64,000 bases of DNA from Xestospongia muta (taxonomy: Eukaryota > Porifera > Demospongiae > Haplosclerida > Petrosiidae), in NCBI GenBank assembly GCA_963693285.1, contig OY848924.1:4667214-4731213 (forward strand). Direction: 5' to 3'. The translations under genes were made by a program, and so were the position numbers. Numbering within the stretch: the stretch's first letter is position 1; each line of letters begins with the position of its first letter. Shown here piece by piece: positions 51,106-63,999 of the stretch. A model generated the notes under the pieces. That model did no database searches and had not been told where the DNA came from. It saw only the letters and a list, made by a program, of their open reading frames with translations.

Positions 51106-54100
51106 ATCTACTAGAAATAGTTGACATAATATGCTTTCTCTATTAAGTCAATTAACTGATCACAATCTTGTAATTAAACTAACAAATCTAGTGTATTATT
51201 ATATATAATAACACTCAAAGAGACAAAGACTATATAAATAACAAACTCTTTAATGTGTAATAACTTGTAATAACTACATGTTCTTTTCTATTGTAGATTA
51301 CAAGCTCTTTGGATAATGTCCTCTCTTTTACATTTTGTTACATTTGCTGTCATCTAATACTTTATTTAGTAGACTGTATCAGTATTTGTTACTTGAACTA
51401 TTAGGTTATAATATTTTATTGTGTTTGGCTTGTAGATTTACCTCCATGTTAATATTTAGGTGTAACATACATAATGCTATATATTAAAATAATTTAAATG
51501 TTTAGATATTGCTGCATCTTAATTAAATTCATACATTCCTTCAAAGAAAATTTTTAAATTATCAAAGAGTCCATGTACTATAAATCTATAACCGCATAAA
51601 ATTATAATTAATAAGGAAGTTATAATACATAAACTAGCAATGTTATATTATAAAGCATCCTACATTGACATAACTGAACAGAGTTTGTACAAAAATACTG
51701 CTGCTCATCTTATGACCATATTTGGAATCTTGAGTACATTTGACACAATTTACTATGTTATAATTACAATTAAACATTCCAGTCATCCACAAACATCATA
51801 CCATTAACATCAAGTGATATAGTCTTTCAAAAGAGGAAGAAGCATGGTATAACATCAAGCAAATCTTTGAGATTATGGACTTCTGATATCTATAGTACAT
51901 ATAACAGTCTTCCTTAACATCACTAGTATATCTATGTATCTAGATTATATGGAAAATGGAGGCTAGTAATTAGAGTATAATTTATACAATTAGAAATTAA
52001 TACTATATTAACTATAACTAAACTATATAAATCAAAATCTGAATGTATTAATTTCAAATTGGAGTATGCACTTTCTGAGCCATACAAATAGTCACTACAA
52101 TATATATAATTCTACAACTTATACTAATCAACTCTACAACAATAACAAAATTTTTAAGAGAACCAAATTCAATGTCTCCACTGAAATTTGTAGAAAAGTG
52201 TCAAGTAATGGAAGTAAATTAGGAACAAGTAGAAGATATAGAAAATTAATATCCAGAAGTTAATAAGGGTTTAAATTGAAATTGCCTCATGGCAGGTAGT
52301 AAGGCGCAGTTACTGGAGTTAGTGTCCCCAGTCTCTCTCTCTGTTTACCTCATACTGCAACATAGAAGACAATAGAATGTAGAGACTTAGTTGATAGAAA
52401 TGAACACTTTAAAGTAAGTGTAATATAAACAAAATTGATCATTAAAAGTAGTCACAAGTTATTTTGAGCTTATCATTTTATTAGTATAATCTGTCTAGAG
52501 TGAAATGTTGAACTGATATGTCAGTTTGAATGTGAATGTAGTTTATTTCAAGTAGTCATCCAACATAATTAACATTGGATTAAGTTAATGTTAATGAAGT
52601 ATGTAATTACTATGTAAACGTCATCATCATACAGTGTTTATTACTATTGTATTTTGGATTAGTTATTTCAAATTTTTTGTTACCTCTTTTACATTTCTTT
52701 TTTATTTACGTCAAGTCTATATGTATCAAGCACTGCAATAGTGGTAATTGTAAAAATGGGTGAGATGTCTCCAATCAGAAATGGCAGAAAATATTAAAGA
52801 AACAGTTGGTCAATCATTCATAGCTCTTATTCAACATCATACAATCAACATGTGGTTTACTAGTTAATAACAACCAGAGTTCCTATATTATAATTATTGT
52901 AACACAATTATTATTTTTATGTCTGAACAAAATAATGAACAAAAAATAGCCAGTTTCAATTGTATTTGATAACCTACTTTCAAACACAATATTAAACTCT
53001 ACTCTTAAATTATTAGACACATTATTCAGAGATACTTCTACATAGAATTATTGTCTACTGTTGAAGACTGAAAGAGTACATGAGACCATTATATTACAGA
53101 TTGTATTATATGTAGTAATCACTTACTAACCATGGAGGATGACAAGCAATCAATAATTATACAATTGTGTATTACTCACTACATTGAGTGTTGACTGGTA
53201 ATAACATTGATATCAGACACTAGTACACAGGTATTACTTTTAAAAGTGATTTTTTTCAAGAACACTCAAGCTAAACCACTGGTGCTTATCAATAAAAGTA
53301 ATACAGGAATTGTTTCATTTTGTTACTAGTGATTTTTAAGTTATTATGATAATATCTGTAGACAAATGTAAGATTGGATAGAATATAACATCATGTGATG
53401 AGTCAACTCCTCAGACTGTTTCCTCAAGTAGATTTACTTCTAACGTGTTCCTCCAGTACTATTTCTTGTATAGAGCACAATATAAAATACTATACCTTCA
53501 TTGTCTTCTTGATTGGTCCATTTTTTGTACATATCTTGCTGTTGATTCCCTACTCCATGGTGACAAAACTGACTTGGAAAATAATAGGAATCTGTGGAAT
53601 GTACTAATGTACCTGATAACCTATAATTATGATAATATTAATTTAATTTTTACTCTTATACAAGAATACTTTTAATCCGTTGATGGTGATCATTGAAAAT
53701 ATTGCAGTAAACCTGTTTTCACTGCTTCAAAAGGAATGAAGGTCTAAATATTCCACCACTCCTGGCAGATGAAGCAGATTGTGTTCATTAATGATCAGAT
53801 ACTGTTTCACTAAATACAATAAACTAATTATAAATTCTTGTAATTAACTTGTCATTCATCAATGGGACAAACGTAATACAATAATGATGTAAAATTTAAG
53901 AACTCTAACACACTTCACTTGTTATTAAAAGATACATTCCTTGTACTAAGAGTACATAGATAGTGTTGATAGTATTTATTAAGAGAATTGTATATGTGTG
54001 TAGTAGTGTAGTAACCAGGCTTGTAATTAATAAGCTTAATATATACATGTAATAAATTTACTGATATACTTGACTTCATTTTAATATGAGGTATGTATTA

Positions 54101-54355
54101 CCTTCTATATGGTGATGCCTTTTACTCGATCTGAGTCATACAAAATTGACACGTTTGTTTACTGTGTGTAGAAAAGCAACATTAATTGCACATTTATCAA
54201 GAACAACTGTTTAGTAGTCTATTGTTATCCAATGTATGACTGTTAGTCCACCTACTGTTAGTAAAACCACACTTAAAGAACAACTACTTGCCAATTTTAA
54301 AATGAACACTCCAACATATCTACTGGCTTCTTTGAGTCTCACTATTCTGTTGTAC
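51106..54355. other. Intergenic stretch without recognised features
   Basis: The region is AT-rich, with short open frames only. A 76-codon + strand frame at 53445-53675 (including LLHGDKTDLENNRNLWNVLM) looks somewhat protein-like but matches nothing I know. A small GC-richer patch lies at about 52290-52340. I see no RNA gene. Confidence 0.4.
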
Positions 54356-54359
54356 ATGT

Positions 54360-57300
54360 AGACTACACAGAAGATGATTTACTCTGTTGTTTTTCTTTTG
54401 TCCACATTTACATTGCTGTGAATACTGGTTATCTCAATGTGTCTTTTACAATATGATAATTGGTAAGTATGATATAATGTAGTACAATTTGTAAAAGTGT
54501 ATGGAATTTAATGTTGTCATTTTGTTCACTCTATTGTTTTTGTTTATGTCCACATATACATTGCTGTGAATACTGGTGATCTGAGTGTGTCTTGTATAAA
54601 TATAATAGTTGGTAAGTGTGATATTTTGTAGTATAAACTGTAAGTGCATTGACCTTAATGCTGTCATTTTGTTCACATTATTTTTTTGGTTTATTTCCAA
54701 ATTTACAATGCTGTGATTACTAGTGACTTGAATGTGTCTTGTTCAATATAATAGTTGGTAAGTATGATATAATGTAGTATAATTTGTAAGTGTATTGAAT
54801 TTAATATTTTCATTTTGTTTACTCTGTTTTTATCTCTATCTGCACATATACATTGCTATGATTACTGGTTATCTGAGTGTGTCTTTAACAACATAATAAT
54901 TGGTAGGTATGATATAATGTAGTATAATTTGTAAGTATATTGATTTTAATATTGTCATTTTGTTTACTCTACTGTTTTTGTTTATTTTCACATTTATATT
55001 GCTGTGATTACTTGTGATCTGAATGTGTCTTTTACAATATAATAGTTGGTAAGTATGATATAATGTAGAATAATTTGTAAGTGTATTGAATTTAATATTT
55101 TCATTTTGTTTACTCTGTTTTTATCTCTATTTGCACATATAGATTGCTATGATTACTGGTTATCTGAGTGTGTCTTTAACAACATAATAATTGGTAGGTA
55201 TGATATAATGTAGTATAATTTGTAAGAGTATTGATTTTAAAAATTGTCATTTTGTTTACTCTATTGTTTTTGTTTATTTCCACATTTACATTGCTGTGAA
55301 TACTGGTTATCTGAGTGTGTCTTTTACAATATAATAATCAGTAAATGTGATATAATGTAGTATAATTTGTTATTGTATTGACTTTAATGTTGTCATTTTG
55401 TTCACTTTTTTATTAGGGTGGGGGGTAATTTTCACATTTACATTGCTGTGATTACTTGTGACCTGAATGTATCTTTCGCGATGTAAAAGTCAGTAAGTGT
55501 AATATAATGTAGTATAATTTATAAGTGTATTGAATGTAATATTGTCATTTTGTTTACTCTATTGTTTTTGTTTATATCCAAGTTTACATTGCTGTGATTA
55601 CTTGTCGTCTGTATGTGTTTTTACAATATAATATTTGGTAAGTGTGATATAATGTAGTATAATTTGTAATTTTATTGAATTTAATTTTGTCATTTTGTTT
55701 GCTCTGTTGTTTTTTCTATTTCCCTATTTACATTGCTGTAATTACTTGTCATCTGAATGTATCTTTTGCTATGTAAACATCAGTAAGTGTAATATAATGT
55801 AGTATAATTTGTAAGTGTATTTAATTTAATTTTGTCATTTTCTTTATTCTATTGTTTTTATTTATTTCCACATTTACATTACTGTGAATACTGGTTATCT
55901 GAGTGTGTCTTTTACAATGTAATAGTAGGTAAATGTAATATAATGTTGTATAATTTGTTATTGTATTGACTTTAATGCTGTCATTTTTTACTTTATTGTT
56001 TATGTTTATTTTCATATTTACATTGCTATGATTACTGGTTATCTGAGTGTGTCTTTAACAACATAATAATTGGTAGGTATGATATAATGTAGTATAATTT
56101 GTAAGTGTATTGATTTTACTCTATTGTTTTTGTTCACTTTTTTGGGGGGTGGAGGGGGGGTTATTTCCAAATTTACATTGGTGTGATTACTTGTCATCTA
56201 AATATGTCTTTAACAACATAATAAATGGTAGGTATGATATAATGTAGTATAATTTGTAAGTGTATTGATTTTAAAATTGTCATTTTGTTTACTCTATTGT
56301 TTTTGTTTATTTTCACATTTACATTGCTGTGAATACTGGTTAATCTGAATGTGTCTTTTACAATATAATAGTCAGTAAATGTGATATAATGTAGTATAAT
56401 TTGTAAGTGTATTGAATTTCATATTGTCATTTTGTTAATTCTATTGTCTTTTTTCCAAATTTACATTGCTGTGATTACTTGTCATCTAAATATGTCTTTT
56501 ACAATATAATAGTTGGTAAGTGTGATATAATGTAGTATAGTTTGTAAGTGTATTGAATTTTATATTGTCATTTTGTTTACTCTGCTTTATTTCTATTTGC
56601 ACATTTACATTGCTGAGATTACGTTTTACCTGAATGAGTCCTTTACAATGTAATAAAAAGTTGGTGTGATATAATGTACTATCATTTCTAAGTATATTAA
56701 ATTTAATGTTGAGACTTTGTTACAATAAATTATTGTTTTTCTATTTCCACATTCACATTGCTGTGATTATTTGTGATCTGGATGTGTCTTTTGCAATTTA
56801 ATTGTTGGTAAATGTAATATAATGTTGTATAATTTGTTATTGTATTGACTTTAATGCTGTCATTTTTTACTTTATTGTTTATGTTTATTTTCATATTTAC
56901 ATTGCTATGATTACTGGTTATCTGAGGGTGTCTTTAACAACATAATAATTGGTAGGTATGATATAATGTAGTATAATTTGTAAGTGTATTGATTTTAAAA
57001 TTGTCATTTTGTTTACTCTATTGTTTTTGTTTATTTCCACATTTACATTGCTGTGAATACTGGTTAATCTGAATGTGTCTTTTACAATATAATAGTCAGT
57101 AAATGTGATATAATGTAGTATAATTTGTAAGTGTATTGAATTTGATATTGTCATTTTGTTAACTCTATTGGTTTTTTTTCTATTTCCAAAATTTACATTG
57201 CTGTGATTACTTATCATCTAAATGTGTCTTTTACAATATAATAGTTGGTAAGTGTGATATAATGTAGTATAATTTGTAAGTGTATTGAATTTAATATTGT

Positions 57301-59760
57301 CATTTTGTTTACTATAGTGTTTTTTGTTTATTTCCACTTTTAAATTACTGTGATTACTTGTAATCTGAATGTGTCTATTACAATATAATAGTTGGTAGTA
57401 TGATATAATGTAGTATAATTTGTAATTGTATTGAATTTAATATTGTCATTTTGTTAACTCTATTGTTTTTGTTTACATGTAATAGTTGGTAAGTACGATA
57501 TAATGTAGTATAATTTATAAGTGTATTGAATGTAATATTGTCATTTTGTTTACTCTATTGTTTTAGTTGATTTCCAAGTTTACATTGCTGTGATTACTTG
57601 TCGTCTGTATGTGTTTTTACAATATAATATTTTGTAAGTGTGATATAATGTAGTATAATTTGTAATTGTATTGAATTTAATTTTGTCATTTTGTTTGCTC
57701 TATTGTTTTTTCTATTTCCCTATTTACATTGCTATAATTACTTGTGATCTGAATGTATCTTTTGTGATGTAAAAGTCAGTAAGTATGATATAATGTAGTA
57801 TAATTTGTAAGTCTATTTAATTTAATGTTTTCATTTTGTTTACTTTATTGTTTTTTTTTGTTTTTTTCCATATTTACATTGCTGTGATTACTTATGATCT
57901 TTTGTGATTACTTATGTGTCTTTTACAATATAATAGCTGGCAAGAGTGATATAATGTAGTATAATTTGCAAGTGTATTAAATTTAATATTGTCATTTCGT
58001 TTACTCTATTGTTTTTCTATTTCCCAATTTACAATGCTGTAATTACTTGTCATCTGATTGTATCTTTTGCAATGTAGTAGTAGTCAGCAAGTGCTATATC
58101 ATGTAATATAATTTGTAAGTGTATTTAATTTAATGTTGTAATTTTGTTTACTCCATTGTTTTTTGTTTATTTCCACATATAGATTGCTGTGACTACTTGT
58201 TTCATGAGTCTGTCTTTTACAAAGTAATAGTAGGTAAGTGTAATATAATGTAGTATAATTTATTATTGTATTGACTTTAATGTTGTCATTTCATTCACTT
58301 TTGGGGGGGGGGAGTTATTTTCACATTTACATTGCTGTGATTACTTGTGACCTGAATGTGTCATGTACAGTAGTTGGTAAGTATGATATAATGTAGTATA
58401 ATTTGTACATGTATTGAATTTAATATTGTCATTTTGTTTACTCTGTTTTTATTTCTATTTGCACATTTGCATTGCTGAAATTACTTTTCACCTGAATGAG
58501 TCCTTTACAATGTAATAAAAAGTTGGTCTGATATAATGTAGTATTATTTCTAAGCATATTAAATTCAATGTTGAGATTTTGTTAAAATAAATTATTGTTT
58601 TTCTATTTCCATTTTCACATTGCTGTGATTTCTTGTGATCTGAATGTGTCTTCTACAATATAATAGTTGGTAAGTGTAATATAATATAGTATAACTGGTA
58701 AACGTTTTTGACTTAATGTTGTCATTTTTTACTTTATTGTTTATGTTTATTTTCATATTTACATTGCTATGATTACTGGTTATCTGAGTGTGTTTTTAAC
58801 AACATAATCTTTGGTAGGTATGATATAATGTAGTATAATTTGTAAGTGTATTGATTTTAAAATTGTTATTTTGTTTACTCTATTATTTTTTGTTTATTTC
58901 CACATTTACATTGCTGTGAATACTGGTTATCTGAGTGTGTCTTTTACAATATAATAGTCAGTAAATGTTATATAATGTAGCATAATTTGTAAGTGCATAG
59001 AATTTAATATTGTCATTTTGTTTACTCTATTTTTTTTTCTATTTCCCTATTTACAATGCTGTAATTACTTGTCATCTGAATGTATCTTTTGTGATGTAAA
59101 AGTCAGTAAGTGTGATATAATGTAGTATAATTTGTAAGTGTATTTGATTTAATTTTGTCATTTTCTTTATTCTATTTATTTTGTTTATTTCCACATTTAC
59201 ATTGCTGTGAATACTTATTTACAGAGTGTGTCTTTTACAATGTAATAGTTGGTAAGTGTGGTATAATGTGGTATAATTTGTAAGTGTTTTGAATTTAGTG
59301 TTATCATTTTTTTACTCTATTGTTCTTGTTTATTTCTAAATTTACATTGCTGTGATTACTTGTGATCTAAATGTTTTTTTGTAATATAATGGTTGGTAAG
59401 TATGATATAATATAGTATGATTGTATGTGTGTTGAATTTAATGTTGTCATTTTCTTTTCTCTGCTGTTTTTGTTTATTTCCACATTTACATTACAGTGAT
59501 TACTTGTGATCTAAATGTGTCTTTTACATTATAATAGGATGTTAGTGTGATATAATGTAGTATAATATCTAATTGTGTTGAATTAATGTTGAGATTTTGT
59601 TTACAATATTCTTTTTCTAATTCCACATTTACATTGCTGTGATTACTTGTCATCTGAATGTCCATTACAATATAATAATTTGTAAGTGTGATATATTGTA
59701 GTATAATTTCTAAGTCTGTTGAATTCAATGTTGCAGTAATTGGTAATGATTGCATGTAAT
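54360..59760. repeat. Satellite of ~36 copies of a ~146-bp unit
   Basis: The anchor 'cattgctgtga' and variants recur 36 times from 54411 to 59632, mostly 140-155 bp apart, with one truncated copy near 57420-57490. A typical unit holds 'gatataatgtagtataatt', 'tgtcattttgtttactcta', 'tttccacatttacattgctg', 'gattacttgtgatctgaatg' and 'cttttacaatataatagttg'. Open frames inside are shadows of the repeat. Blocks of several units are repeated again: the series at about 56608, 56756, 56900 and 57046 recurs at 58470, 58618, 58762 and 58909, 1862-1863 bp further on. Confidence 0.95.
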
Positions 59761-60161
59761 ATTTCAGTAACATAATTTTAATTATTATATTTAGTTTTAT
59801 ATAGAGTTGTTTGTTGTCACTAAATGTATTGTACTTTCTTATTAGTAAATTTTGTTATGTTTATTTAAAAATTCAACATTTGGTGCTCATCTAACCACAT
59901 AGTTACATAATATCATAAGTAATCATCTCAGCTCCAGGCTTCACTCCCTCTCCTCTTATTTTGGTTTACAAAACAGCTACCCCTATTACTTAGTAATAGT
60001 CGATTAGTTGGACACTTATTCCATTCCATCTAATGTTGATGGTATTATTTGTATGCATGTTGTGACAGTGCAATGTTGTACATTCTATGACAAATGATAT
60101 ACTCTATTAAAACTCTACATATAATAATATTTTCACTATTGAAATTTTAAATGCATTTTTG
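59761..60161. other. AT-rich stretch without recognised features
   Basis: Between the satellite and the - strand exon I see no gene, inverted repeat or repeat copy. Confidence 0.4.
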
Positions 60162-61138
60162 TCATAAGAAAAGCCTAGACTGTAGCAACATCTTCAATGC
60201 AATTTCACTGACTTGCCTTAGATATTTATAGGTCACTACTATGCCCTCCAGATTGTCGTCATCATTTTCTTTGCTCTCAGTATCATCTGAAAAAAGTAGA
60301 ATAAATGTGACTGGATTTGCAAAAACCACTTAAGTCATTTCTGTTATTTTGACTTTTTCATACCATTTTGAAGTATTCACAACGATGAATTTATTGATAC
60401 CTTTGATAAACGTACGCGTTGCTAAAAGTAACAATATATAACCAAAAAACATTGGGTACTACAAAAAATTAATTTTGAGAAAAAAATGGAATTTATTGTT
60501 TCCACCTACTCATACTGTCACATTAAATTTCCGCGAATCACGTGATCTAAATCAAGCACGTTTTTGATGCTTTTGTAAGAGAAGAGTAATCTTCTACCAT
60601 CCTGATGTTTTCATTAATTTTAAGGTTTGGTTTGATCTCAATTAGTGAAGAAAGTGCTTTGGTGATCTACAACTATTCAAAGAAAGCATGAAAAGACCGG
60701 ATATTGGTGAGAGTTGCTTCTACTGTCAATATATATGCGTGAAATTATATGAACAATATTTTTATGAATTACTGGATATACCAATTTGATACACCTGTTG
60801 TTCTACAATAAGTCTAGCAGCAGAGAATGTTTCGATTACATCAGGTCATTGATTGTTGACGAATTGACCAGTTTGATCTAGAGTTGTCATGTCATCGGAG
60901 ACTAATGTCAAATACCATTTAACGTTTTTGTCGTTTAGCACATGATCATTCATACAACCAAGAGCTGTATCTTTTTCTACTTTGAGATTGAAGTGTTTGC
61001 ACACTGAAACCCATACATTTGTCGAGTACAATAGATGCAGCAGGAACTTGGTTGAGTCTGAAAATGAAACAAGGCCATCTTGTATACCATTCATAAAACT
61101 TATGGGTTCAACTTTGTAGTGTCTATGGTGCGACACAC
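60162..61138 (-). CDS. Unrecognised - strand gene, last two exons (partial)
   Basis: A candidate exon 61138-60869 has an acceptor (AAATTGTAG) and a donor (ACTG/gtcaat) and codes 89 residues (such as HHRHYKVEPISFMNGIQDG and VWVSVCKHFNLKVEKDTAL). It is phase 1-1. It joins in frame to 60286-60162 (acceptor CTTTTTTCAG), which codes DDTESKENDDDNLEGIVVTY and KYLRQVSEIALKMLLQSR before TGA. Without splicing the first exon would stop 14 codons later. The family is unknown. Agreement of phases at the junction supports the model, but no homology does. A DNA transposon sits only about 22 bp upstream of the first acceptor. Confidence 0.4.
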
Positions 61139-61160
61139 CTACAATTTCTTTGAATTAATT

Positions 61161-63429
61161 GAATGGGTTAGTGCAAAAGAGGCCCAAGCCACAAAAATTG
61201 CTTTTTGAGAAAATTAAATTTTAAGGTAATCATTGCAAAATTTAGATTAAAATTTAGAAACATTTTTTATGCCAAATTTTTAATGAATAAATTGCAACAA
61301 ATGCTTGAACAAAGAGCACAAATGGTAATAGAGGTTAACATGATCAGTCACTATCTATGTATTCTGCATCTGTGTCCACTTCCTCCAAAGAGGATGTCAA
61401 ATTGTCATAGAAAGGATGATAGGCTTCAGGAATGAAAGGTTTTATTTTCTTTAAATCTTCCAATTTTTTGTAATTAATTGGATTGTCAGCACTATACTTG
61501 ATTTCCAATAACTAAGATGATGTGTATTTCACTCCTTTTCGACCAATATTCCAAACCTTCCGTGGTTCCTCCTCCTGAAGAGTATGACAAACAAGCACCT
61601 TTGTAGGGTCTGATTTTGAGAAACGAAACCAAGCTATCTTTTGAAATGAAAGTTGTTCCTTATCTGCAGTCTTCTTCCTGTTTACAAATTTCTTAGAGAA
61701 TGTCTTAAAACTTTTGAAGTCTTCTCTCTTGATTCGAGCTACTTGAAATGGTTTCTTTGTCCGAGTACTTTCTACCAGGCTAAACCACTGTGAAGGGATA
61801 AAAACTTCATTTTCCTTCTTTTTCTTCTCAATTAAGGCAAAATCTCGGTCTGATGGCAAGTAAGTATGCCCAGGAGTTAAGAATTTGTGGTCAATGACTT
61901 CAAAGAATCCTCTGATAATAGCATAGACCCAAAAACATACTATATAGAAATTCTTATTCTGACCACCACAAGAGTCACTATAAGCTATCAAGTGCATACG
62001 CACAACTGGTAATGACTGACAAAAATTCAGTAAGCATGATGCTATCTCATCTGAGCCACGTCCTGCCACATTCTCTGGCCACATACACATATATCCATTG
62101 CCAGTTCCGCAATTGTGGATACCAAGATTGTATACCCATAATTGTCTTAAATAGAACACTAACCCTGTATGGATGTGAGGAGTAGGAAGATTCTGTTGCA
62201 GATCGAATGAAATAACCAAAGTTGAATCTGAAAGTTTTTTAGCAAGTTCTGTGTCCTCCCGAAGTGACTTGAAGCCAAGCTCCGCCTTCTCATGATGTTC
62301 TTTAAGTTCTTCCTGAAATTGACATTTAGTTCCTTCATCTGCAGCATCATTGACATGGCAGTTCAGAGTATCACACACCTTACAGGTATCCGAACGTGGT
62401 GAACCAAATGAAAAGTTAAATTTTTCACAAAATATTCTTCTATAAGTGGGCTCAGAAACTGATGGCCAGCCCACTTCACACTTCTGAAGGTAAAGTGTGT
62501 GCATTTTCTTGATGTTTAGGTCTGGTGAGAGATACCTCTTGTTGGGATTATTTGTTCGTGAGTAGTGACTTGTCTGACGTGGAAAAGAGGAAATATGAGC
62601 CTTCACACATTCATTGCTGTTTTCAGGAGTATGACTGGGTCTATTATCATGCCTTCCTCTCTGGTCAATTGGCGGAGTGCAGTCCTTCACTCTAATATTT
62701 CTGATTCTCTTAACAGAAATACCATGAATACTACAAAAAGCAGCTTGGCAAACTCTCATTTCTTTACCATGAAGTCTCACATAGTAAACAAATGTCTTCT
62801 TGCGTTTACTGTTGACACCTTTAGTAGTATATCGTCTTTTTGGTTCAATGCCATGAATAAGTCCATGTAAGTAAGCGTTTTGTATATCGAAACTTGCAAG
62901 GTTATTAAACTCTTTAAGGATTCTAGCTCTGTCAACTTGAGGTACTTTTTCAAAGCAACGTAGTGAGCACTTACAGTCTTTTCCACACATCCTCGGTGGA
63001 ACAATAACACCTTTGGAATTCACATACTCTTTACCATGATTTCTTAAACACTTGCGCTTATTTCTCTTCCACTGTTCTGTCTTGCGAATCTGCTTTCTAC
63101 TATAAATCTTGCCAAAAATGTTGGCACCGTCAATCTCACGGTCAGATTCATCAGTGGATCAACTAGACTCGTCTGTAGAAGTATCATGTACGTCCATCTC
63201 CTCTCTGCTCTCTCAAAAGCGAACACGAGGTGGAAAACTTTCTACCGTAAATAAATCTAATAAACAGGAAAAATCATGAGAATTTTTAAAATTATTTTTA
63301 ACTCCTTCTTGTTTGTGCATGAAACTGCAACTTTCAGACTTGGTGCAGCAATTCATCTACTGTTTATTTCTGGAAAAAAATTATTTCTGCCAAATTAGTG
63401 GGTTAGGCCCCTCGTGTACTGACCCATTC
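61161..63429 (-). mobile_element. 2.27-kb TIR DNA transposon with DUF7869-like gene
   Basis: The left end is GAATGGGTTAGTGCAAAAGA; the right end read on the - strand is GAATGGGTCAGTACACGAGG. Over 32 bases 25 agree (both go on to GGCC and end in C-C-A-C). Both sides are flanked by AATT (61157-61160 and 63430-63433), either a 4-bp target duplication or an outer part of the repeat, since AATT is its own complement. The only gene inside is the broken transposase-like gene at 61344-63197. A 4-bp duplication with a DDD-type enzyme would suit Sola-like elements, but I cannot assign the superfamily. Confidence 0.65.
61344..63197 (-). pseudogene. DUF7869-type putative transposase with two in-frame stops
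   Basis: From ATG 63197 the frame runs 618 codons to TGA 61344, interrupted only by TGA at codon 13 (63161-63159) and TAG at 61514-61512, after which IKPFIPEAYHPFYDNL still matches the expected family tail. The N-terminus is basic (RKQIRKTEQWKRNKRK) followed by a Cys cluster (CGKDCKCSLRC); a second cluster is CKVCDTLNC. The core has ISFDLQQNLPTP (about residue 332), AYSDSCGGQNKN (about 408) and LPSDRDFALIE (about 450), which could supply a DDD/E triad of an RNase-H-like fold. The SD..GGQNKN motif is typical of DUF7869 proteins repeated in invertebrate genomes. Only two nonsense changes imply recent death, or recoding. Confidence 0.7.
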
Positions 63430-63433
63430 AATT

Positions 63434-63806
63434 CTACATGGCCACATGCCTTTAGTTCAATCACCATTATTACTATCAAATAGAAGGTCCACTCATAGAT
63501 AGTTGTGATTTAAACAGGTCATAGTCAATTGCCATCGAACTCCATCCAATGAAATCAATATAAATTGCCGTGTTATTGTGAAATTCTTTCCTGTATCACA
63601 GCGTCTTCGCTGCCTTGAATTAAGTAGCTTGCAACATAACAAATTGAGGACAATGAGTTGTTAAAAAAAGTATGTATATTTAGTGCCACAATCCATGCAT
63701 TACTGGTCAACAACAGACTAATAGAAATAAAAAAAAACTAAATCATTTATCTCATTGAAAATTTATGCATTTTGGTTGCTAATGGCAATCATTGTAGCAT
63801 AGCTAG
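63434..63806 (-). other. Short coding-like pieces, unresolved
   Basis: On the - strand one frame at about 63590-63490 stays open (AIYIDFIGWSSMAIDYDLF) and another nearby is open (DTGKNFTITRQFILISLDG), but neither has a clean splice model. They may be decayed exons of the gene that enters from the right edge. Confidence 0.2.
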
Positions 63807-63999
63807 TCAATCCCACCTAAATGTTTGTGTATTAAACGTGTTGCCATCTACATTAGCAGATGGTGCTTTAGATAAACAATACTCTCCAAGATGGATTGTG
63901 TCTTGAAACTCAATCTCCAATTGTATGTCCTTACCCCATGTCAAACAATGTACAGGACAAGTGAAATGGTGTTCAACATATTTCCCGAGTGGAAAATGA
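63807..63999 (-). CDS. Partial exon of unrecognised - strand gene at the right edge
   Basis: An open frame without a start enters at the window edge and runs 63 codons to TGA at 63809-63807. It reads HFPLGKYVEHHFTCPVHCL, then WGKDIQLEIEFQDTIHLGEY, then SANVDGNTFNTQTF. Composition is protein-like (Cys, His and acidic/hydrophobic alternation). A donor could lie at AG/gtggga near its end. The family is unknown. It may belong to the same gene as 60162-61138, with the transposon lying in between. Confidence 0.35.
   Translation of the reverse strand, partial: HFPLGKYVEHHFTCPVHCLTWGKDIQLEIEFQDTIHLGEYCLSKAPSANVDGNTFNTQTFRWD

Noticed and set aside
53395..53675. Overlapping + strand open frames with protein-like composition
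   Set aside because: No recognised motif, no splice partners and two competing frames; kept only as a note in the intergenic entry.
54446..59773. Several - strand open frames with repeated peptides such as SIHSNVNVEINKNNRVNKMT
   Set aside because: They are translations of the satellite and shift frame with unit length; there is no start context or splice structure.
61138..63480. Idea that removing the transposon restores one continuous exon across the insertion site
   Set aside because: With a 4-bp AATT duplication removed, an in-frame TAA remains just upstream of the downstream exon, so an intronic insertion is more likely.
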